DNA from: Temnothorax longispinosus
Taxonomy: Eukaryota; Arthropoda; Insecta; Hymenoptera; Formicidae
Length of the DNA stretch: 64,000 nt
NCBI RefSeq assembly: GCF_030848805.1
Contig: NC_092365.1
Coordinates: 17,537,049 to 17,601,048 of the forward strand
Direction of reading: 5' to 3'
In this document: positions 1 through 13,192 of the stretch, one piece after another
Layout: the number at the start of each line of letters is the position of its first letter
How positions within the stretch are numbered: the stretch's first letter is position 1
The notes under the pieces: generated by a model
The model's database searches: none
The model's input: only the letters and a program-made list of their open reading frames with translations
Told to the model about the DNA's origin: nothing
Translations under genes and position numbers: made by a program

Positions 1-2147
1 AATTGTTCCACGCATACTTGCAATTTAGGGCTTACGAAGGGCACCAGCCCTGCCATACGTAATAATAAGTAATAAGTTATTTTAGTCCCTCGAGAAAAAT
101 AGCACCATAAAAAAAAACAAGTATATATTATAAATTGTGAGAATAATTATACTTTATTAGAAAAGCTTAGCGCGAAAGAATTAGCAATGTTGACTTTGCA
201 CGACGGTAGGGTGTTATCGATTTGATTCTTTTAAGATAGCGTGTAGCTTTAGTATCTGGCATATATAGCTGTACTCTCTTTTAACGAATAGACATTTCCT
301 CTCGCGTAGTAGTATACAACGCGGTGGCTTGCCGTCCACGGTGAAAAGCTTTTCAAGAAAAGATCGAACCGGGAAGTAAAGAAAGCGTGAGTGGTTTGAA
401 ATACGGGTTCTACGACACGGTGATACAACACGAAGAGGTTTCCTCGTTCCGGTTAGAAAGAAGCAAAAGTCACGTTCGACGGTTATAGCAAGTGGTGCTC
501 GCCTGAAACAATCACGGCGTTTGGATCGAACGGATAGTTCGCGGCGTCTATACTTCAAGTACGAGTACAGTAATACTGCAGAATGTTATGTTACTAACTT
601 TCGTAATTATTTCCCCATTATGTCATCATCATGTATTCTAACGTTCATCCAAATTTTCTCGAATTTTAATCGCAGAGGCGAAAATTATTTACATATGAGA
701 TGAAAAATTAGCAAGTCATGATTACTGCAATTAATATAATATATCAATGTTATTGTAGTATTAATATAATATAAGTAGTGTCTTTTATAAACTAAACGTT
801 TAGTATCGCGTTATACAATATAAACGTAATATATTTTTACATTTTATGTTAAAATTTATATGGTTACTGCACAAACTTTAGTAAGATACGTTTTAATATT
901 GATTGCTGGTAGTTGAATTTTGTACAGAAACAGCAAAGCATTCCACAGTTAGTTAACATCATCAGAATCTAAATACACGTAATAAGTGATCGCTTGCGGT
1001 TCAACGTTAATATTATCCCTTGGTACATTATATACAATAATTTACAGTCATTAGAGATGCACAAAGGAAGCCGTTTGCTTTTGTACGTTGCTCATTGCAG
1101 TGATTATACCGCGATATATCATTAAGAAACATAATTTAATATCTCACGTAAATGGTGAAATTATATTTTCCTGTATAAATTATAGATATTTTGATATACC
1201 AGGATAGAAATTCCTTTTCGAAATAATTCACAAATTATGTTTTGAGTTTATTTGAACAAGGCAAATAATATTAGAGATACTTTTATACATATACAGATAT
1301 CTTTTAGCACTACTGTCGAGTATTTGCATCTACGATCTTACTTCAACGGAGAATATTCTCGTTCAACCGTGCAGTCTGCACACGTAAACGCGATCACCGG
1401 AAGTTTTAACAATAGCGAGAGGAAGGTCGCGATAAAACGAGCGTATTTTTTCACACGTACATTGCGACAAAATCGACGACTTGCAGCTGACGGCGAGAAA
1501 GTAAAAAAAAAAAAATTCGTCAATGCCAGAGGAGAGAAAGCTCGTGCGAGAGCGCCGAAAGTTGCCTACGTGCCGCGATAAACTGTCCAATCTGCCGCTC
1601 TTGTTATAACGCCGGGAGGTTTACGAGGACGAGCGACACCTCGAAATACCGCAGTCAATTTTTCAGGTTTATTACAGCCGTGCTCGAGCGTCATCCTGCT
1701 GAGCGTTGCTCGACTGTAATCTGAAAATTGCAGGCAGACGCTAGCAATCAGAGATGCAAAAAATAGAAGTGTGCGCGCCTTGAAATAAATTTAAAAGTAA
1801 ATAATTTTCGTATAATTATATCAAAAATAAGCAGATGAAACATGCACCGGAGCGATTTGCGGGCTGCAAATCTGACAGCTAATTATTGCCGCATGGCAGA
1901 AGTTTCGTATCTCCGTTCTCACGGTACACAGCCGATTGCATCGTACCTAGCAGCAGGATGCAGGACGGTAGACGTTCCCTGCGGCTTGATTATCGTGATG
2001 GCGCGGATAACACCGGGGGATAGCCCGAGAAGTGTGATAGAGACGCAGCGTGGTGTACTCATATGCATACGGGCACAGCCGTTAGAGACACACCGAGCGA
2101 GCGAGTGGGTTGCGTACGTCGTAGAAGGCGACGCGTGACTATCGTGA
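1..2147. other. AT-rich non-coding block
   Basis: No gene is supported here. The longest open frame (114 codons, minus strand, about 214-558) has no recognisable domain and overlaps other frames. A 14-bp direct repeat rich in TTAATATAA occurs at 730-743 and 760-773. An A12 run lies near 1502-1513. CpG content rises after about 1380. The one notable structure is the hairpin at 1656-1730, listed separately. Confidence 0.6.
1656..1730. other. Bulged hairpin of microRNA-precursor size
   Basis: The left arm (1656-1677) reads CAATTTTTCAG, a four-base insertion, then ATTACAG. The right arm (1714-1730) reads CTGTAAT then CTGAAAATTG. They pair over about 17 bp with a four-base bulge and a one-base bulge. 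The intervening bases contain CGAGC (1685-1689) and GCTCG (1708-1712), which could extend the stem. The size suits a microRNA precursor or structured RNA, but no known microRNA seed was recognised and the fold was judged by eye. It could equally be a decayed transposon hairpin. Confidence 0.3.
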
Positions 2148-2183
2148 TGTCTCTCCTCTCTATCTCTCGCTCTCTCTCTCTCT
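2148..2183. repeat. Pyrimidine tract with short (CT)n
   Basis: An imperfect pyrimidine tract ending in a short (CT)n run just before GCGTCCG. Confidence 0.8.
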
Positions 2184-4310
2184 GCGTCCGATGCAGAGAT
2201 CATGTGTACTCGGTATATCACTCATCGCGTAGAATGTAATAACCCAGTGACACGCGGATATATCTCAGCGACCATATAACCCGCGATATACCCGCGGGCC
2301 ACTCTCAATTACAAACCCAACTACTCTGCTTAGTTGTAGCATCACAAACGTTTTAGAGCAGCGGGAACTGGCACGATTAACAGCAGTACACTATATGGAC
2401 CTATCGTGTTAGATCGTAGACATCTCGTGTCGGCCGTACTTACAATTAGTGGTGAACCGAGAGATTTTGAGTTCGTCAATGCGGCACAGTTGAAGACAAC
2501 AATATCGTCATATAATTTTTATTTCGTGTTATTAAAAGAAATATATTACAGAGTCAGAGTAAAAAATAAAGTACAGAAGTACAGTAGGGTTCATCCGTGT
2601 CCGCATTGTTCATCCGGAATAACAAAACTGTATACGCGTGATTAAACAATCGCCAATTGGAATATACGCTTCGAAATTGTTCAATCCGACACGCGATAGA
2701 GAGACGCGTATGCAACTTTGTGACCGCGTTCTGAATACGGGCCATTGTCTCGTCGGTAGTACGAGGATTAATGTCTTGGCGTATACGTGTAGAATGGCAC
2801 ATCGATGTAACAATAGCATAACGTGTAGAGCTTTTGATTACTTCGCATGAAACGGAAGGTAACACTTGCAACGACCTCGCGTCGGCGAACGCAAATGTCG
2901 ATCGACATGTACGATACGTATTCAATTAATCGACAAGTGCTGATGCTCCTGTGTCAGTGCGCTCGTCAGTTACAAACCACGTTACTTGTAGGGCTCTTTA
3001 CTTTCTCTCTCTTTCCTTCTTTCTACCTTTCTCTCTCTCTACCGTTCCCGTTTGCTCGCAGTTAAAATGGGCCTTCATTAGTATATCGCATCGATAAAAT
3101 TGATGAATACGAATCCGCCCCCGCGTGTATAATCAGATTTTACACGGCGAGTCGAACGAGTGCCCGGGGGAGGGGAGCGGCGCGTTAATAAATTTAATTC
3201 GAGCAGCTTTACAACCTCCGATCGCGAAACGTTACACGCCGCTCGCGTCCATTATTCTGGCCCATATAATTTTCGTCGGCGTGCTCGCGAGATAAATTCG
3301 ATAAGTCCACCTCCGCCGGCTCAGTCGTTGTTAATAATGTGATTCCATCTCGCGCAACTCGATCCGCGCGTGCGCCCCGGCTAAAAATTTAACTGTTCGC
3401 CGGCGTGAATTCATCGGCTCGCGTTATCCTCGTCAAGCCTCTCTCAATTACGCGCGGCTCGCTATTTGCAGTGTTGGGTTAGTGGCGGCGCAATAAACGT
3501 TTCGCACAACGCGATGCTCGTAAGGCTCACGCGTGTCGCATGCAAATGCGGCGAATTATAGGGCTAATGTGGCCTACATACGCTACAAAAGGACTCTACT
3601 TTCCGGAATTACTGCACTGGATTAATACAATATCTATATGAAATGCGCGCGCGCGCTACGCCCGGAATGGAAACGTTCTGCATTGAAAAATCCAGAGATT
3701 AAATAATTTATTGAACAACACTACGATAAGCCCAACAATTTTCTTCATGACAGAAACGTAATTTATCTGTTTTATTCTGTTGCCTCACAAGATCTTTATA
3801 CCACCGACGTTAATGAATAACAATGAGAATGCAAATTTATTCGATATTCGATTTGAATTGCTCATGTTTACGGTATTACTGATAAATATTATAGATTCTG
3901 TTTTCTTATCATCTTGGTTTTTACTGTGATACGGAACAGTTATACGAGCCATCTGAAATACGGGCAAAACGACATACAGGTAAAACGAATTACTCTTGGT
4001 CCGACATTTATCAACGTTGATATTTTCCACGTGCAGTTTTTCCCTTCTCTACGAACGTATTCTTTCACAGGATCTTTTATCACATGTCAGCAGACATTTC
4101 ACGAGCGTATACGCGACCGTGTTCTACTCTAAATCCCGTTAACAATCCGAAAGGCATGTTATGCATTATGTGATCATACAGCGTCTGCCATCATTCACGA
4201 ATCGAGCCTATTGATCCCCTGCTCTGTCATTCGATTTGAATTTCCTAGCATCATGTTCTTGCATCACGACCTCGACAGCTTGAACACAATACCTTGGAGA
4301 ATAATCAAAG
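2184..4310. other. Mixed-composition non-coding block
   Basis: No gene is supported. A pyrimidine tract dominated by CTTTCTCT lies at about 3001-3040. A CpG-rich patch covers about 3130-3560 and includes ATGCAAAT-like and CTAAT motifs near 3540-3570. A (GC)n stretch occurs near 3648-3656. The ORFs (up to 123 codons, 2554-2925, minus) overlap frames on the other strand and show no domain. Confidence 0.55.
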
Positions 4311-4358
4311 TTTCTCGCGCATCTATATATATATATATATATATAGATGCGCGAGAAA
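4311..4358. repeat. Perfect 48-bp palindrome with (AT)n centre
   Basis: Each arm is 24 bp and the arms are exact reverse complements. The outer part reads TTTCTCGCGCATC and the centre is alternating AT. There is no spacer, so the DNA could extrude a cruciform or the RNA could fold into a perfect hairpin. A second inverted repeat of the same design starts five bases downstream. Confidence 0.92.
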
Positions 4359-4362
4359 TATT

Positions 4363-4434
4363 GTTGATGTGCGTGTAGAGTATATATATATATATATATA
4401 TATATATTCACCTATACTCTACACGCACATCAAC
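4363..4434. repeat. Inverted repeat with 22-bp perfect arms around (TA)n
   Basis: The left arm (4363-4384) begins GTTGATGTGCGTGTAGAG and the right arm (4413-4434) is its exact reverse complement, ending CACATCAAC. The spacer is a (TA)n run with a short TTCACC interruption. Together with the palindrome at 4311-4358 it forms two adjacent hairpins with unrelated arms and the same kind of AT core. Confidence 0.92.
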
Positions 4435-7400
4435 TGAGCATAACGCACCGGATAATATTCAACGCGAAATCGTGACATTCCGCGTCGAATATTCAACAGT
4501 TCAACCTTTCTGTTGAAATATGAAAGTATATTCATCTCCATAGATATTCTTAGAGGTTGCACGCGCATTCGTGCGTGTGCGCAACCACACGTATGTGAAA
4601 AGTAAAGCAATATTTTTAGATGATTTTATAATACGGTTAGATACCTTTGCGACGTACGTACATTTTTGTATGTAAATTTCTTTTTAGAAAGAACTTCTCG
4701 ATAATAAACTTTTTTTCTATCTCTGCTTATAATAATTAATAAAAACGTAACGGAACGGCATGAGTAAAGTACAATCGATCTTGCACAACGCGCATGAGAG
4801 AAAAACGATAAACGGGAAAAGTTCTAACAAGGGCAATATGAAAATATGAATTACTGAAGTTTTTATTACGCTTCTTTCTCCCATGATCTGAAAAAGCCTT
4901 ACATTTTAATTAATAACTGACGTTATTATATTAATGCGTTTTAGCACACATATACATACACAATTTTTTAAATACCCTACGTGCATACATTATGAATTTG
5001 AAAAGATATCCTTCCAGAGAAACTTTGAGGGAAAGTTCAACCCTTTGTAAAAACCGCGGACGGTTATATCAAGTGCGATGTACCATTTAAGGGTTGCTCC
5101 ACCGATCTTCTCTGAGGGCGCTTAAGCGTTTTGCCGTGCCGAAGGACGAGTTTGTGTAATGAAATCCTGCGCACTGTAGCTAGTACACCCGAAAAGTTTA
5201 TCGTCGCAGTGATTAGCCGGGTCTCGCCCTATTAAAACGGGTAATCCTTTATCGCAAGTAAGATCCGTTATTTATGAAGTCTGAAACGCTCCGGTATCGT
5301 GGAAAGTTTTGATTACACAAAGCACTTCTCACTTCCAGGAATTATCACCGGTGTACCGAAGCCGTTTTTAGTTCGAAAATAAGTTGAGCTCCGTCACACT
5401 TCAATTTCAATTTTAAATCAGTTACTCATTTGATAGTCATCGCACAATAATTAAAATGTTATGACTATTAGCCGAATTGCTCGCGCACTCGTGAAACACA
5501 TTGCGTTTCTCAATTCAACAAATGATACCAATTACATTGACTGATTTTGCGCATAATTTATTCGTAGAATTGATATGACAGTGTAAAGCGAGATAAGCTT
5601 TTAATTATTAATGAACGTAGGACGATGTTTCGTACCGTCATCTTCAGCTTGCATTATACGCATCGCGGAATATCATTTATATTCCCAAATTTTCACAGTC
5701 GGCAACACATGCATGTGAAAACTAAATATAGCGACACTTACCCTATGTACATTCAGCAAGAAATTTCGTCGCCGAGAAACCTTCGGTATATTTAACGGCC
5801 AACGCGCCGTTATCTATCGCCATTATTATATTATGTATATCCTTTTTTCGCCGGCGGTATTTCGCCGCGGCGCTCAGCCGTAAAATTAATTCCCGCTGAT
5901 CTTTAATTCGGCGGATGTAGTGTTGGTGCGGGTACCTGTACGGTGCTATTGTGAAATTGCGCGGAACGAGCATACATCGCTGCAGGAGAGTGTAGAAGTC
6001 ACACGGGAAGAGTTATGGAAATAAAGCGGCACGGTCAGCGGGTATAAGATAATCTACTCGCTATCATCGGAATTTTCTCTTCTTTCTCTTTTATTATATG
6101 TTACACGCTTCGTTTGTCCACCGTTCTTTCGTTGCAGGGATTAATTCCAATAGAAATTTTTTTCCTCTCTCTTTCTGTTTCGTTATTATCATTCCGTTAT
6201 TACTACTTCGTTGCGTCCACTTACCATATTGTTCATTAATATTCTCTCATCGCGCTATTAGCGCGGAATCAACGTTAATAAATTATCAAAACAAAACATA
6301 CGTTTCGCACTCATCATATGGTTTTGCAGTTAACTACTTACTTGAATACATAACCGAGCCCCATAAATGCATTAGCATGGCTTTTCCCTAGAAACGCAGT
6401 TGAAACGAGTATATATCATTGTAAACAGTCAGTTAAGTTTGTCAGAAAATACATTTCCCAGACACATGTTCGCCATATTTTGCATTATCCCCCAGCTATC
6501 CAGTTTATAATATATGGGTGCAACTACGCTCTTCCAGTTACAATAACACAGTTTCGATGCACTATATCATAATGCATTATAATGATCTCTTGACAAATAT
6601 GGATACCTATGAGTATATATGCGGATAGGGTGCCTGTGGCCTGTGTACCTATACTGAAGGAAAATGTAACATAGCCCGTATCTGGCGTCGTGTTGCACTC
6701 AAGTTTATTTCACGTATACAAATTCGAATTTTGTGATGTCGGTAAAATACAGGGAAATGCGATTAATGTTGAAACTTACTTGAAAATTTTCCGCGATATA
6801 TTCCTACTGCTTACGATGTTTTCCCCGTTTTATTAAGATGCGCTTAGACATTTTTCTTTTTACCACGCTTTACTACTACGTCTTGCTTAAAACGAATAAA
6901 TCGGTTTTCATGAGGTTTTAAATTCAATCCCTCTGTATAGTAGCCCTTGGCTTGACCCGAGAGGTTCTGAAAATCGCCCGTGGAGCGTTGGCACCTATAT
7001 ATCTCTAAAATGAAGAAATGTTGCGTGAAAAGAGTGACAACTATAACTTGAGATTTACAACTGTATAAAATTTATACACTTTATTACTTGCGCTTTATAC
7101 TGCTCTGGATGATTAGATACAATAGATAGAGGCTAGTGAATTTGCGTTTTTTATTTATTTTGGCACTTTTCTACGTCAAATTTTAGTGACAAGGCAAATC
7201 AAACGCACTTGTAAAGTAGCGCTTGATTAAATACGGTCGAATTTCATGGCGCAGTGCAATGGCAAATATATATTTTGATGTCTATGGTACGTGTACACAC
7301 GCGGAAACATACACGAAAACTTATGTAAGCACCGGACATAAAACAAATCGACTGCTAGCGATGTGTGTATATAGTCTCCCGGGATGTTTGCCGTATGCGA

Positions 7401-9608
7401 ACACCTCTAAACAATGACTCGTTCGCGAAGTTTCGATGAGGATGAAATGAAATGGAAATCGTGGCTGCGCATTGGCTTTTAAGCCGATTAGAGTTCACGT
7501 GGGAACACAAAGGAGAGAAGGGCCGAAAAGAGAAAGTAAGAGAATGAAGAGTAAACCGCCGGAAATAAAGCATCGCCGTGCGGTTGGTCCCCGGTGGTGG
7601 AGTCGCCGCGACCGGTTACGAAGTTTGATACGAAATAGTGCGCGGCGCCGTTCTCTAATACTCTATAGCGTACGATTTTCACCCGTTGGTAGCGCCGACC
7701 GCCATTCGGAATATTCAACATCTACTGAATTATTAAAAGGCCGCGAGGTTCTAATTCCTTTTCCTACGCGCAACCTCTCGCCGGGCCGGGCACGGGCTCT
7801 TTTCCGCGTATCGTCGAGCGTACCTTTGCACTTGCGTAAATGCACAGGCAATAAAGCAAACATGCGATTCGTGAAAAATTTAGGCACAGCGCGGCGAAGA
7901 GGGAAGAACGAGGGAACACGTTCCGCGTGAGGGATTATGTAAATAAAGTCGAGGTAGCTCGTCTGAAATAATCTCTCGCCCTCGCCGCGAAAAGTTTTAA
8001 TTATTCGCCGGCCAATAAATTATTAAGGCTCCTTCGATATTCCGCCAATTAATCTGTCTTCAATTATCTCTTATTGTACCTTCCTAGAATATTCAAGTTT
8101 GGATGGGCAAGTTCGCGCGACAGGGGAAATGGGGCGGAAAATGAAAGAAACGACAGTCCTTCCGAACATTCGGCTAAAGCGTGGCTCGGCGAGCTTCGCG
8201 GCAAAAAAAAAAAGAGTAGCAAAATGTAAAATTATGAAAATAAAACGGCGCCAGGACTCAACGCGAAGTAGTCCGTTTCTTACCGCGACGAGCAGCAGCT
8301 TTTTAATTATTTCTTCCTCGATAAATCGTCTCAAAGCTCTTAATTTCTTAGTAATACTTCTAGTCTATTTTAACTACCTTATTTTTTATGTATTTGCCAA
8401 TTAATCACACAACTTCGACGCGGAAATTGAGGATTTCCAATACGTCGAATCATTTGGAATACATCGAACGAAAGAGTATGAGAGCTAATCGGGAGATCTT
8501 TTACATAAAGTAACTACTGAGCTTTGTAGCTACTGTGTAATATTGGCAATTCGCTTTCTATTCCAGCCAATATAATGTCCCGCGTATCTCGATGTAAATT
8601 GCATAAGTTTACGGGAAACATCGAAACGGAGGATGCAAGAACAAAGGCGAGGAGAGGAGATATAAAATTTGCCGAACGTCTGAAATGTAACTTTGGAAAC
8701 CAATTGCGCGAGCTCCCGCAAAGGAAGAATCGAGTACTGCGGAGCTTGCAGGCAAGATGGAACGACGGCATGGAACAGCGAGCTCAAACAGCATCGTGTG
8801 TGAAACTCCCGCTATTTGTTTGCCATCGTTGCCGAACGCTATTTATTCTGATCGATCCGCGTTCAATAATGTACCAAAGGATTTTAATATCTCAAGTCCC
8901 GCCCGTCTCTTTCGTCTCTGTCGTTATTTATTTCCTGCGGATTCAGATTTTAATTACGGAAGTTCGCGGAAGAAGGAGGCGAGGGCGCGTAACTCCCATC
9001 TCTCGTTTGAAGCGCAGCTTCGCCTAATCGGTGAGTCCCGCGGGGGTAGCGATCAAACGGCGAGGAAGTATTAGCACGCCGTAGCGACAATAGGAGCGTG
9101 CAGCGTAACTGCTATTGTTGAAGATACTAATTGCTGTGATATACGTCTCTTCCATTACAAACAATTAGCCGAGCGATAACGTAACGGCAGGTAGTACGGG
9201 AAACAAAGGATCAGGAAGCGAGCGAGACATTCGTGTGTGAGGAAGTGTAAAAGAATTACCAGTATAACATCGGTGCACGCACGAAATGTTGCGGGAGATA
9301 TTTATTTGAACGGCCTGGGGTGCAAGAACGTGCTGGTCGCGTGCTAACAATAAGTGAGGGAAAGTCGTGTGCCTATATATAAGGCTCTTAGATTATAATT
9401 ATTTTCAGATTTTATCGCGACGCGCACACACAAAGACATTGAGTAATTCAACTCGCGTTACAATGGGCTTATAGAGCTGCACTTAGCAGACCCCGCTTTC
9501 CTCTCTTTCTCTCTTTTTCTTTGTAATGGTAGAAAAATATTTCTCTCTTAATCTCCGCACTTTAGAGTCACTATCATAAAAGCTTCCTGAGTCTTTGTAG
9601 GCATACCG
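4435..9608. other. Non-coding block, AT-rich with a CpG-rich patch
   Basis: No gene is supported. About 4435-7400 is AT-rich. About 7500-8020 is CpG-rich and gives overlapping ORFs on both strands (152 codons plus, 77 and 74 codons minus), as expected when stop codons are scarce. An inverted repeat (ATATTGGC / GCCAATAT, 8540-8547 and 8566-8573) and a pyrimidine tract at about 9494-9522 are present. A GTGAGT at 9031-9036 follows a short open stretch preceded by a pyrimidine-rich CAG (around 8946). It could be a small exon, but nothing else supports this. Confidence 0.5.
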
Positions 9609-9636
9609 TATATATATATATATATATATATATATA
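9609..9636. repeat. (TA)14 microsatellite
   Basis: Uninterrupted alternating TA, 28 bp. Confidence 0.95.
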
Positions 9637-12000
9637 ATCAGAGTTTATATCGTTCCCTTGTAGAGAGCTTGCTTTTTGCATGATATGCGTGCACGCTGCG
9701 CGAGCTTCGGCGTACGTAGTACTAATTTATTTTATGCGAAATAACAGAGAGAAGAAATATCGTCAGAAATTTAGAAAGTTGCGGAAAAACATAGTTCCTC
9801 CGGTATATCTAAAATGAAATCACGCGCAACGCGTAAAAAAAAGAACATTAAAAGACATCGCGAGAGACCGCCGAAAGGGTATATCGTGATGCGGAATGAA
9901 GGAGTAACCTAAATCCCAAATCGAGCGTAAGCTGCGCTACTGTTGCATTACCGCAACACACCGGCCACCAGCTATACCTATCATTATTGCGGTCAGAGGG
10001 GTCCACCACTGCCGGAAGCCGCCCGCCCAATGCGTTCGATACTCTAATGGCTTTATTAAGCTGCAAAACGCAATACCGATTTATTCCGGTCGGTTTGTCG
10101 CGCTTTGTTGGCCGCTCGATCGAAAAACAGCGAACTAATTTCGCGAGGTGGCCGCTTCGGTGAATGTCGGAAATCAACAACCTGTAGGCAGAGGGAACCG
10201 GCACGGCCTCTCTTCTTACTCCCTCGCGTAACTCTCGCCCTGCTCGCCGGTGTGTTTTACACTCCCAACACGTTCGCCGCAGTTCGCGGACCGTAGCCGC
10301 ACATCGCAAAACGTGGACAAAGACGACCTTCTACGATAGTGGCTAACTAGAAGACGAGCGTGATCGCCAGGCACGTGTTGCTGCACCGCGGTAAATCGTG
10401 CTTCGCATCCTCGACACTTTACCCGCGACTAGACCGCGCTTCTTTTGACTATATACCATACTATACCCGTCTTAGAGTAAGGATCCAACCAAAGAAAAAA
10501 ATATTAGAATTTTCACTCGAATAAAATTAATTTGGCAAAGTTTACAGAAACCGCCCGAGTTTCAAAACTTGGTTAGGAGATCAGAGTTTCATTCTCCGCA
10601 ACACTGGGATGTAGAAATATAATGAGAGACTAACTAGAGAGAATTTGATTCAGTTGATGTAGGACACCATTTCTTGAATTGCAAAAAATTGAAACTCGAA
10701 TTTTCTTTGAAAGCACTAGTCGACTACTCTTGTACCGACTATACGGCTGGTGGCATTTCAGCGAAAATTCAGGCGAGCATGTAGCATAGCACGGGAAAGC
10801 GAGAGATGAAAGGCGATATTCTTACTGGATGAAAAAGGGTCCGCTAAACTTGAAACTAGAAGTTTAGAGCGACGCCTTCGGCCTTTGTAATTGTATGTGA
10901 TATCCACTGTCCGAAATAAAATTTCCAAGCACTCAATTCCTGAAGGAAACTTTGATATAGTTATAGATCTTTCTTTCTTTCGCACACACACACACACACA
11001 CGTGGAGGATTATTTTATATTGTCGTACATAAAATTCGTAATATAAAAATCGAATTGAAATGGTTCACAAAAAAGTCACTTGAAAGTCGCTGGTCGGTTA
11101 TAGTATGTTGTAGAAGAAAATAAAGCGAATGTCTCTGTTATGAGAAAAAATAGGAAGCGAATTAAGAGTTTAATATAGTCTTAATTAAAAACGATTAAAT
11201 TATATGTGGAATTTTAATTAGCACTATAAATAGTATTAAAAAATGTGGCTTTTTAATTGTTGTATTACTCGATGTTATTTGTTTTCTCAGAATTTGCACC
11301 GATTACTTTAAATTCACCCGAATGCAATATCCGATATGAACCGTACGTATTGTTCCTGCATTAAAACATGCACATAATTAACAGTATTTAAAGAATATGA
11401 GTTTGAAAAATTACGAGTTGAAAAATTAGACTACCAAATTACTATCTATAGTTGCTGTGCGCATAGTTACGACAGGAATAAAACTTTATTGCGCGCGTGG
11501 CATTGTTTACATAAATCGCACGCAAAGCCGATGGGACACGTATCTTACTTTAGCGAGTTAACTTTCGATGCTATCTTGCGGATCGAGCGCAATGCAAGCT
11601 CTCTATATTTGTATCGAGCTAGATGCGAAAATAAAATTCCCTTCGGAAATGCAAATAATACGTGAGAACGATATACGAACATGCGTTTTTCTCTATCTAA
11701 ACTGAACCCGAATATCATGTTTAATAATGGAATATGTCTTGAGACTGTAAATATCTGGCTTAATATTATAAATGAGTATCATTGACATTTTAATGCCATG
11801 GATATTTAATGCCACAATATCCGTGCCAAACTTTTAGACGAGATTGCTGTAAATATGTCGCGTTAATTTCAGTTTGAGATTTGTCGATATTCACGCGGAC
11901 TCCGTTCAAATCCATCTTATTGCTGCGCAAACGCGACGAGTTATTTTGCCGAGTCGTTTGCATACGCAAACTATATAGTATCGAGTCACATCACGGAAGA
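9637..12000. other. Non-coding block, partly CpG-rich
   Basis: No gene is supported. About 9850-10430 is moderately GC-rich and carries a 153-codon minus-strand ORF (9848-10309) with no recognisable motif, overlapped by a plus-strand ORF. About 10480-12000 is AT-rich. A short (CA)n run lies at 10983-11001. Confidence 0.5.
10983..11001. repeat. (CA)n microsatellite
   Basis: About nine CA units just after a TTTCTTTCTTTCG stretch. Confidence 0.93.
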
Positions 12001-12241
12001 ATGCGCGCTACGAAACGCTAGAACCGGCGTCACTCCGCGCTGACCGCCGTGGCCTAGCATTTAGTGTACGCGTGTTCGTCCCAGAAAGGCGGATGCCACA
12101 CGAGTTTGCTTGCGAGAGAGGATGAGGTGGATGCGGAAGAGACCACAGCCCGAGCCCAGGACTCGTATATCATATCCAGCTCTCTATGCAAGGCGCGAAA
12201 GGTTAGTAAGGACGCGCAGTTATCGCAAGTGGTAGCCGATA

Positions 12242-12272
<31 letters not shown>

Positions 12273-12730
12273 CCTCTTTCTCGATCCTCTCTCTTTTTCT
12301 TCCTCTCTGAAAATTCCGGGAAGCGCGAGAGAAGTATCGGCTGTACACCCGGAGGCGAAGCCCGTGAGCTCCATCTTCGAGGGAGCAGCCGGATGCGACG
12401 GTGAATATACAACGTGCATGTAAAGTGTGCATCCGGCGAAGTTCTCCCGCGGCGAACTAACGATCGCCGAATGCCGTATTTCAGCCGGAACGAGCTCCGG
12501 CTGTACGTCCGCGCGCTATCGGGAAACTGTGAAATTTTTCTTACCGTTCGATCATACCGTTTTTTACGAGATTTCGGCAGTTTTTCGCCGCGCGCGTTAG
12601 CGTACGTCCGTTACCTTTAGTGTGAGTGACTGCTTTATATATGCGATCGTCAATTTCTAGCTCAGTGTTCGCCAATCGGATTGGCATTAACGAGGGATCC
12701 GGATCCGGATACTTGAGCGATGAAATTCTG
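12001..12730. other. CpG-rich block with internal (CT)n
   Basis: Overlapping ORFs on both strands (119 codons plus, 121 codons minus) run through an imperfect (CT)n tract at about 12243-12282. They are best explained by composition. The block ends in GGATCCGGATCCGGATA near 12700, a short GGATCC-type direct repeat, immediately upstream of a TGACGT motif cluster. A promoter, enhancer or untranslated exon is possible. Nothing shows transcription. Confidence 0.4.
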
Positions 12731-12787
12731 ATTACGTCATCAAGTACGCACGGCGAAGGCGAAATTACGTCCGGTGACGTAATTTCG
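12731..12787. promoter_or_regulatory. Cluster of three CRE/ATF-type TGACGT cores, two in a palindrome
   Basis: An ATTACGTCATC lies at about 12731-12741. CGAAATTACGTC (12760-12771) and GACGTAATTTCG (12776-12787) then form a perfect 12-bp inverted repeat around the spacer CGGT. TGACGT is the established core for CREB/ATF-type bZIP factors. Three cores in under 60 bp at the edge of a CpG-rich block suggest a cAMP-response or other bZIP-bound element. This is inferred from motifs only. Both strands are open here (62 codons plus, 83 codons minus), without domains. Confidence 0.45.
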
Positions 12788-13192
12788 CACAATGCGGCGA
12801 CTGCGGAATATTAGTATTATTATGAGTTCTTTCTCAGTAAAACTAGCGAGTCTCTTAAAGCCGTTACCATGACAGAATCGTGAAAAATTATATGAGCGTT
12901 AATAAAACCTCACAAAGATTAGCCCATTTCGAAAGGCATATAGCTCTCTATATCTTGGCAAAGACGATTATATTCGAAGCTGGTGAAACTCGAATGCGCA
13001 ATCCAACAACCGAACGCCGCATGAATATTTCATAATTAAATTGCGAAGCTTTGAACTTCAACCCGCGCATTGAGCGATATATGTTGCACGTGTTTTACAG
13101 CTTTACAGATCAAATCACGCTACATAATACAAACATCGAATCCTGATATTTTCATTTTATTTTAATTTTAATTTAATCATTCTAGAGGCGTG

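Noticed and set aside
4208..4411. 67-codon ORF rich in Ile-Tyr repeats
   Set aside because: It is the translation of the (AT)n cores of two hairpins.
8947..9030. 84-bp mini-exon between a pyrimidine-rich CAG and GTGAGT
   Set aside because: One frame stays open, but nothing recognisable is encoded and no neighbouring exon was found. Splice-like sites are common by chance.
12655..12700. TAGCTCAGTG near a possible tRNA
   Set aside because: No cloverleaf, no T-loop GTTCRANNC at the proper distance, and no acceptor-stem pairing.
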